A DNA stretch of 64,000 nt from contig CAZXWK010000006.1 of NCBI GenBank assembly GCA_964644675.1, forward strand, positions 16,390 to 80,389. The letters are read 5' to 3'. Source of the DNA: CAZXWK01 sp964644675 (GTDB lineage: Bacteria; Actinomycetota; Coriobacteriia; Anaerosomatales; JAAXUF01). A model generated the notes under the pieces. It saw only the letters and a list, made by a program, of their open reading frames with translations. It was not told the DNA's origin and searched no databases. Of this stretch, positions 9,078 through 17,300 are shown piece after piece. How positions within the stretch are numbered: position 1 is the stretch's first letter; every line of letters starts with the position of its first letter. The position numbers and the translations under genes were made by a program.

Positions 9078-9850
9078 TGAAGCACCACGTCAGCTGGCAT
9101 GCCGGCCTTCAGCGCCGAGTCGGGATCGGTGATGCGGCACTTGACCTGATAGACGAGCTTGACGCGCTGGTCCTTGGTCTCGATCGAGGCGGGAGTGAAC
9201 TCCGCTTGGGAACCGATGAAGGAGACCTCGACGTTGTAGGCCTTGGTGGTGGAGTCGGTGGTCAGCTTTCCCTTCTGGCCGATCTTCACCTCGCCGATGC
9301 GGTCCTCGGCGATGTAGATGGTGACGGTGAGCTGGGACGGGTCGCTCACGACGGCGAGGGTGTTTCCCGGGACCGCATTCTCTCCCACGTTCGCGACCAC
9401 GTTCGCGAGCGTTCCGTCGATCGGCGAGGCGATCGTCGCATAGCCGACTTGGACCTCGGCCATCTTCACCGCGATGACCGCCTGCTCGAGCTGCGCCCGG
9501 GCGGCGGCCTTCTCGGCCTTGGTCGAGCCGCTGTCGTCCTTGACGTGCTTGTAGTTGGCCGCGGCGGCGCGCTCGGCGGCTCTTGCCTGGTCAACCGTCA
9601 GTTGAGCGGTCGTCGGGTCGAGACGGTAGAGCACGTCACCCTTCTTCACGGGTACGCCTTCGTTGGGTGGGGCCTCGACGATGCGCCCTGTGGTCTGGGG
9701 GGTGACGGCGACCTGTTCGGTCTCGATCGTCCCCGATCCGCCCAGCACCCGCGACGCCGCGCCGCCGTCGCCGTAGAAGCGCTGGTAGGCGACGTAGCCG
9801 CCGACGGCCACCGCCACGATCAGAACGATCAGCGCGATCCTCTTGCCCAT
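9074..9850 (-). CDS. HlyD/MFP-family membrane adaptor 2
   Basis: A 258-residue membrane fusion protein: one N-terminal helix (GKRIALIVLIVAVAVGGYVAY), a biotinyl-lipoyl-like barrel half (VAVTPQTTGRIVEAPPNEGVPVKKGDVLYRLD), a short alpha hairpin (about residues 80-130), then the second lipoyl half and a beta barrel. I start it at the ATG at 9850, which has GAGGAC and AGGAG upstream; the upstream extension has no ribosome site. HlyD-like adaptors normally bridge inner-membrane exporters to an outer envelope structure, so two of them in an apparently monoderm-type actinobacterium are notable. The stop overlaps ATPase 1 (GTGA). Confidence 0.88.
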   Translation of the reverse strand: MGKRIALIVLIVAVAVGGYVAYQRFYGDGGAASRVLGGSGTIETEQVAVTPQTTGRIVEAPPNEGVPVKKGDVLYRLDPTTAQLTVDQARAAERAAAANYKHVKDDSGSTKAEKAAARAQLEQAVIAVKMAEVQVGYATIASPIDGTLANVVANVGENAVPGNTLAVVSDPSQLTVTIYIAEDRIGEVKIGQKGKLTTDSTTKAYNVEVSFIGSQAEFTPASIETKDQRVKLVYQVKCRITDPDSALKAGMPADVVLQ

Positions 9851-9916
9851 GTCCTCAACGCTCCTGTCCTCGGTGCCGCAGGTCGTCACTCAGCCCGCCA
9901 TCAGGGCGAGCGGTGG

Positions 9917-11146
9917 CTACTCGGTCTTCTCGATACGGATGTCGACGGGTGTCCCGGGGGGCGCCCAACCACCGCCGTCCAGCGTGATCACGACGCGCAC
10001 GGCCTTGGTCATGTGCACGATGTCGGTGGGGAAGCTCGTGGGCGGGAAGACCGCGCGATCTCCGATGGAGGTCACGGTTCCCGTCAGTGGTTCGCCCGCG
10101 TTCGAGTCGTAGTCGACGATCGCCTTCGCGCCCGGCGCGACGGCGAGCAGCTGCTCGCCGGTCAGGTACGTCTCGACCTGCGTCGCGGCGTCGGGCCTGA
10201 TGCGCACCACCGGCGCGTTCACCATCGCGACGGTGCCGGCGGCGCGAGCCTCGGTGACGGTCCCGGTCGCCGGGGCGATGATGGTCGCCTGCGAGCGACG
10301 GTACTCCGCGACGTCGACGAGGATGTCCTGTCCGTCAGCGAGGATCGACAGCGTCTCGCGCGCGTTGGTGACCTGGGTGCGCGCGTCTCGGAGCGCCGAC
10401 GCGCCCTGCGAGATTTTGGCCCTTCCCGAGTCGAGCTTGACCTGGGCGGTCGCAAGCTTCTTCTCGCCGGCCTCGACCTTGGCGAGGGTCGCCTTGAGCT
10501 GGGCGAGCTTCTGCGCGAGCGGCGGCGGCGGCCACGGTCCCGGCGGGTGCGGTCCCGCGATCGTTGCCTCGAGTGCCTTGATGCCCGCCTTGAGCTGGGA
10601 CTTCCCAGTCGCGATTTCCTTCTTGGCGGCGTCGATCTTCTTCTGGGCGGTCGCCAGCTGGCTTCGCGCGTCGGCCAGCTTGCCCTGGTTGTCGGCGATT
10701 GTCCCGAGGTTGTCCTTCATCACGGACACCTGCGCATGGGCGCGCGCCGACGAAGCTTTCGCGGCGGCCACTCCCAGATCCAGCACCGTCGTGTCGAGCT
10801 GCGCGATCGGAGTGCCGGAAGCGACGTGGTCACCAGTCTTCACGTAGACCGCGTCCAGCGATCCCGAGATGGTCGGCTGCATCGACGGCATCGCCGACGC
10901 GCCACGCCTCTGGCCGGCGGTGTTCGCGCTCATGCTCGCCGTGGGGGAGCTCGGAATCCCCGCCGCGACGTCGGGCGTGGGATAGGCGATCGCGGGCGCC
11001 TGAACCGTTCGCACGGTGCTGACGACGTTCCCCGAAACCCGGATCGCGTCCGTCGGACCGCTGGCGGCGTGACCGAACCACCACCACGCGCTGGCTGCCG
11101 CGGCAGCCACGAGTGCGATGCCGATGACGATCGGGAGCCGCTTCAC
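9917..11146 (-). CDS. HlyD/MFP-family membrane adaptor 1 with long coiled coil
   Basis: A 409-residue adaptor and first gene of the exporter operon. It has an N-terminal membrane anchor (residues 5-26), a lipoyl half-motif (SGSLDAVYVKTGDHVASGTPIAQLD), then a long Ala/Lys/Gln-rich coiled coil (about residues 130-265) interrupted by a Pro-rich turn (AGPHPPGPWPPPPLAQKL), followed by the returning lipoyl half and beta barrel. The hairpin is much longer than in adaptor 2, so the two could occupy different radial positions or form a mixed assembly. The GTG start follows GGGAGAG. It is controlled by the palindrome-containing promoter at 11217-11262. Confidence 0.88.
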   Translation of the reverse strand: MKRLPIVIGIALVAAAAASAWWWFGHAASGPTDAIRVSGNVVSTVRTVQAPAIAYPTPDVAAGIPSSPTASMSANTAGQRRGASAMPSMQPTISGSLDAVYVKTGDHVASGTPIAQLDTTVLDLGVAAAKASSARAHAQVSVMKDNLGTIADNQGKLADARSQLATAQKKIDAAKKEIATGKSQLKAGIKALEATIAGPHPPGPWPPPPLAQKLAQLKATLAKVEAGEKKLATAQVKLDSGRAKISQGASALRDARTQVTNARETLSILADGQDILVDVAEYRRSQATIIAPATGTVTEARAAGTVAMVNAPVVRIRPDAATQVETYLTGEQLLAVAPGAKAIVDYDSNAGEPLTGTVTSIGDRAVFPPTSFPTDIVHMTKAVRVVITLDGGGWAPPGTPVDIRIEKTE

Positions 11147-11216
11147 GTTCTCTCCCTGCCTGCGAACCTGTTTCGGGCACTCGGCGGGCGGTGCCCGGGC
11201 GAGGTCCCTACACGAT

Positions 11217-11262
11217 GTGAGTTATCGCTCACTAACATAGCGACCGGGCCCGCGCTCCGCAA
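11217..11262 (-). promoter_or_regulatory. promoter and TetR-like operator of the exporter operon
   Basis: Reading the minus strand, TTGCGG (11262-11257), a 17-nt spacer and TATGTT (11239-11234) make a plausible sigma-70-type promoter. Just downstream of the -10 box lies the inverted repeat GTGAG-N6-CTCAC (11217-11232), placed where a bound repressor would block the start site. The embedded TetR gene at 4178 is the obvious candidate regulator. The hexamers and repeat are directly visible; the assignment to that TetR is inference. Confidence 0.6.
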
Positions 11263-11306
11263 CCCCGCAACCAGGGCCGTTTTGACTCGCGGCTAGGCCC
11301 ACAAGC

Positions 11307-11315
11307 TGGTACGAT
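11307..11315 (+). promoter_or_regulatory. extended -10 promoter element before the giant cytochrome gene
   Basis: TGGTACGAT fits an extended -10 element (TGN-TANNNT) and lies 9 nt before the first in-frame start of the cytochrome reading frame. A TTGACT at 11282-11287 is too far away (22 nt) for an ideal -35. Similar TGNTANNNT elements precede several other genes here (24911, 39895, 56039, 61556). Confidence 0.4.
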
Positions 11316-11323
11316 GGTGAAGC

Positions 11324-14300
11324 TTGTGGGGCATTAGGACAGGGGGTCCGCTGAACGCCCGCAATTCAGCAATCGGGGGGCCTGGGACCCTCCCGACAGT
11401 CAGCCGTCTCTCGGCGTTGTTCGAGGGGCGTCTTTCGCGTTACCCCGTTCCGTCCTCGATTCCTGCGTTTGTCGCGCTGACCAGCGCTTTCGTGACCTTC
11501 GTGCTTCTCGCGTGCGCTCTAGCGGCGACGCCCGCGTTCGCGGCTAACCCGCACACCGGGCTCTCACCGTCGACGGACCAGTGCAAGAGCTGCCACGCCG
11601 GCCACGGCTCTCCGAGTTCGTCGTCACTTCTGACCGAGAGCGATCAGAAGGCCCTCTGCTACGTCTGTCACGACGGCACCCAGAGCGCCTACAACGTCCA
11701 ACAGGAGTTCGGCGACCGCGCTGATGGCTCGTCGTCCAAGGCCTCGCGGCATCCGGTCAGCCCGGGTCAGCTCGAGTGCAGCGGCTGTCACACGCCGCAC
11801 CGCGGTCCTCTCGAGGGCAACCCGATGTCGCTGGCAGCGGGCGCGTCCGACGAGACGACCGGCAACGCCGTGTGTGGCTCATGCCACGGTGCGGGCTCGT
11901 CACTTCCGCAGGGCGACATGATGACCAACTACGTGGGCACCGCGCACGATACGTCGATGTCCGCCTCCGAGACGGGCGGCTCGAGCATCAAGTGCCTCGC
12001 GTGCCACGAGCCCCACGGTTCGGACAACACGGCACTGATCGCCACGACCGTCCGGAGTCTCAGCGGTGAGACCCGCACCGTCTCCGTCAACGCGAGCACG
12101 GGCAGCACGCCTCTGTGCGTGGGGTGCCACGACACCAGCGACGGCACCTTCGGCGGCGGAGCAGCCTATATGGGCACGCCGCACTCCAGCGCGACGACCT
12201 CGACGGTGGCGTCGGTCAACTTCCCTGGAACGACCGGGGACCCGGGAGATTGCGACAACTGCCACTCGCCGCACGGAACCGGCAAGCCCCACATGGCGCG
12301 GGCGGCCGGCGACGACCTGTGCTACGGCTGTCACGACGCGGCCGGGACCACCAAGCCCGCCGGCTACTCGTACCAGGGCAAGTCCGCGTACCAGGGTTCC
12401 GGGCACGCGACCATGAACGCCGGCGATATCCCGCAGGTCGTGTCGCTGACCGCCTCGAGCACCGACTTCCAGGCCTTCGAGTCCACGCAGGCTCCCACAC
12501 CGTCCTCGCCCGGCACGCCCATGACCGCCGAGAAGACCCAGCGGCTCGTCTCGGTCGACTCGAGCTACGCGGTCACGTCTCTCGCCACGGCCACCGGGCA
12601 GCACGACTACCAGGTCTATCGGTTCAAGGTGCCGGCAGACGTCGCCGACACCCAGTGGCTCAACCTGAGCTGGGCGGGGTATGGCGAGGAACTCGCCGGC
12701 TACGAGACCTCGGTCTCGGTGTGGTCCAAGTCCGCGAACGGCGGGTCCGGCGGCTGGAGTCGGATCTCAAACGGGCTGATGGCGGACCGCACCGCCGTCA
12801 CCGCCAAGCTGGCCAACGCGCCGGACCTGATCGACGCGAACGGCTATGTCTGGGTGATGGGCGACGCCAAGAACGTCCGGCAGTCGACGATCGTAGGAAC
12901 GCCGTCGGTGTCGTTCCCGACTTCGACCACCGCGCAGATCACGTGGACCACCGAGGGATACGCGAGCAGCTGGGTGGATTACGGCATCACCTCGTCGTAC
13001 GGCAGTACGGTCGGCACCAACACCCGTACCGTCAGCCACTCGGTGACGGTGCCGATCACCGCCGGCGGCAAGTACCGCTTCCAGGTTCGGGGCACCGCGC
13101 GCGATGGCGACAGCAGCTCCAGCGGTGAGCTGGGCTTCTCGGCGTCCGTCGTCACTCTGGTCCCGGCGCCCGACCTGTCGGGCACCCAGACGACGTTCTC
13201 CCAGACGTTCAATTGGGCGCACAACGACCCGGCGGGCGAGCCCTACACGTACGACATCCGAATCCGGACGGCGTACTACCCCTACGACCAGACCCTCACC
13301 GGCCTCACGGCATCGACCCTGACCACCGACGTCTTCTGCTACGGCTCGAGCTACGCCATCTACGACTGGCAGGTTCGCGGCCGCGACAAGGACGGCTACT
13401 ACACGCCGTGGTCGGCGATCGACCAGTTCACGGTCCGAGACCTCACGCCCAACCCCGGCGGCTCGTGTCCCTTCCTGTTCGTCTGGAACGGATTCGGCTA
13501 CGGCTTCGAAGCCGACATCAACACCGCCGGCATGATCGGCAGCAAGAACACCTCGGGCTACATCAAGCCCGACCCCAAGGACCGCTACATCCTGACCAAC
13601 CCGCCCGCCGAGACACTGGGCGGCTACGAGTTCCGCATGGTCGAGGAGCGCAACGAGATCGACTACACCGACGAGCTCAAGCTCTACACGGTGGACCTGC
13701 CCGAAGGCGTCGAGCTCGTCGCCGAGAAGGGCGAGCGCGGCGGCACGAGCCCGGCATTCCCGGGCGGCCTGCACACGGTGCAGAACCTGCGTGCGCCGGT
13801 CTCGGTGTACCGGACCGACACGGGCGAAGATGTCACTGACGCCATCGCGCTGACCGACGAGCAGCGCGTCCAGCTCAACGAGGACGCGAACATCGGCTTC
13901 GACTACAAGACGCTCGAAATCGACCTGGGTGACGTCTCGGGCGCACCTCAGGTGAAGATCGTCATGAATGCGCAGTCACTCAGGCCGTTCACGCCCGAGG
14001 GCCTCGCCCGCCAGCGTTCCTTCGGCGCGGGCACCAAGCTCGAGGTACAGCGCACCGACGGTACCTGGGAGCTGGTACCGACGAGCGAAGCGACGCTTCC
14101 CAATGCCATGGAGTTCGGGCGTACGTACGCGTTCGACATCACCAAGGCGATGCACGACACCACGGGCAAGGTGCGTTTCACGTACCTGTTCAAGACGTAC
14201 ATCGACATGATCGGCGTGGACACGTCGCTCGACATCCCGGTCTATCCGGTCGAGGTTCCGATGACTTCGGCGTCTCTCGGCAGCCACGGTGTCGACTCCC

Positions 14301-17300
14301 GGTCGAACAGCACCGACATCTACAAGTACGTGTACGGCACGCAGACCGGCGAAGGTTCGCTCTTCCCTGGTGCCTACACGCGGTACGGAGACGTCACGCC
14401 GCTTCTGCAGTCCACCGATGACAAGTTCGTGGTGTACGGGCAGGGCGACGAGCTCACGCTGAGGTTCCTCAAGGCGTCAGAGCCGGCACCGGGCACTCGG
14501 CGAAGCTTCGTCGTCTATGTCGACGGCTACTACAAGAGCATGAAGTCGGCAGTGGAGCATGCGGTCGACCCCATGCCGTTCGCGGCGATGTCGAACTTCC
14601 CGTACGGCGCCGACGAGCACTACCCGGATGACGCAGACCACGTCGCCTACCAGCAGGAGTACAACACGCGTCTCGTCGAGGCCACGACTTCGGCAGCGCC
14701 GCCACTCGTGGCCACGGCCGAGAGCGCGTCGACGCTGCATCGCTCCCTCAATGTCGACTTCGTCTCCGTCGACGTCGGCATACGCATCTCCGCGTCTGAG
14801 GGGGGCACCGGCTGTACGGTGTGTCACGCGGTCCACGGCGGCGGCGCCAAGAACGCTGACGGCACCGAGACCACCGGCACACTGGTCGCGCCCGAGCCTC
14901 AGCTGTGCACCGGCTTCGGATCTGGTGGCTGCCACGACAACGCGACGCGCACCGCCGCCGGCGTCAACGTCAACGAGCGGATCACCGCGAGCGGCAACAA
15001 TCTGACGCACCACGATCTGACCGAGTTCGCACAGGCCCAGACGGGCGCGCGGATCACGTGCACCAACTGCCACGACCCGCACACCAACAACGCCCTCTCA
15101 CCCAGCTCGAATCCGGATGCAATCACGGCAAGCCTGCCGACGTCGATGGGTCCGTACCTGGACGCAAATGGTGCGACCTACCTGCTGGTGGGCGCGATGC
15201 ACGATGCGACCGCACCGACCATCACCTCCGGGCCCACGATAGCGGGCGCCGGCAGCGGGTCGACCGTGCTTACTCCGACGGTGACGTGGACCACCAACGA
15301 GCCCAGCACCTCCTGGATCGACTTCGGCGTTTCGAGCGGCGTCTACATGATGTCGTTTGGCAACAACGCTCTCGTCACCTCGCACACCGCGACGGCGACG
15401 GGGCTCGAGGTCGACACCACCTACTACTGGCGCGCACGCACTGTCGACGCGCTCGGCAACGTGCGCACCAGCGCAGAGGCGACCTACAGCACGACCATGC
15501 CGGCAGGGTCGATCACTTCGGGACCCACGCTGAGCGGGAACGGGTGGTCGAACTACCAGACTCCTTCGGTCACGTGGACGACGAGCGACCAGTTCAGCAC
15601 GATCCTCGAGTGGGGCACTTCGAGCGGTTCGTACACCTCGGACTACTCGGCGTCGGCGATGACCACCGCGCACGCCGCCGCTATGAGCGGCCTGACCACC
15701 GACACGGTCTACTACTGGCGCGTTCGGGGCGTCGACGCCATCGGGCGCTCGGTCACGTCGGCTGAGGCGACCTACCAGGCATCTCCGCCGGCGCAACCTG
15801 TGATTCTGACCGGGCCGATCATCAGCGGTCCGACGTGGTCGACGTTCACCTCGCCGACCGTCGCGTGGACCACCTCGGGCCTCACAACCTCGTGGCTTCA
15901 GTACGGAACGTCGAGCGGCAGCTACACGTCGTCGGTCGGGACCAACACGCTTTCGACCACGCATTCGGTGACTGCGAGCAGCCTGACGTCCGGCACCGTC
16001 TACTACATGCGGGTCTTCGGCCTTGACCCCGTGAACAGGCTGGTCGTCTCGAACGAGTTCACGTACACGCCCACGACGCCGGCCGCGCCGATCATCACGG
16101 CGGGCCCGACGATCGACGGATCGACGTACGCGAAGTCCTCGAGCCCTGTCATCACGTGGACCACCGGGGACATCGCCTCGACCTGGGTCGACTGGGGGAC
16201 CTCTCCCGGCGTCTACACCTCCAACGTCAACGTTGCGGGTAACACCACGGGCCACACGGTCACGCTCTCGGGGATGACATACGGCACGACGTACTACTGG
16301 CGCGCGCGCAGCGTGGATCCGGATGGGCGCATCGTGACGTCCGGCGAGTCCGCCTACACACCGGTTGCCTACCCGAGCCCGTCTGTCGCCTCGGTCGCGC
16401 CCAACCCCGCGTACTACGACTCGAGCATCCAGGCGGGTGCGGCGGTCAGCGCGTCCTGTACCGTCTCGACGATCGCCAATTCGAACTCGCTCGAGTATCG
16501 GCTCTTGCTCGACAACGTGGCGTACGGGTCGTGGCAGTCGTCCACCGAGTGGACGCTGCCGACCGTCGGCGTCGGCACGCACGGTCTCAAGGTCGCGGTC
16601 CGTGACGCCGCCACGCCCAGTAGCGTGACGACCGGCACGACCGAAACCTACTTCGACGTGGTCGACACGTGGGTGGGCTGGGGGTCGTGCCCCTTCGTGT
16701 ACACGTGGGACGGCAGCAGCTACCGATTCGAGGCCGACACGCTCACGGCGGCCCGTATCGGCGGCCCCACCGCAACCGGTTTCCAGCAGCCCAACCCCAA
16801 CGACGCCTACGTGGTCAAGACGGTTCCGGCGGTCGAGGACGGCACCATCAACTTCCGGCTCGTCGAGGAGCGCAAGGAAGTCGACTATCTCGACACCTAC
16901 AAGCTCTTCGCGGTCGACGCACCCGCGAGCCTCCAAGTCTTCGCCGAGAAGGCCGTCGCCGGCGTCCGCACCTTCCCGCCGCTCGGCTCGGCCCTGCACA
17001 CCGTTCGCGCACTCCGGGCGCCCGTCTCGGCGGTTCGGACCGACACGGGCGAGGACGTGCTGGCGGCGATCTCGACAGACGACGGAGACAGGATCGCGCT
17101 GAACGAGAGCGCCGAGACGTCGTTCACCTACAAGACGATCGAGCTCGACCTCGGTGACCAGGTCGCGACGGCGCCGCAGGTCAAGGTAGTCATGAACGCA
17201 CTCTCCGAGTTCCCGGTCACCCCTGAGGGCATCGAGCGTCGCTTCACCTTCGGCGCACCCACCAAGCTCGCCGTACAGGATGCCGACGGCACGTGGCGAT

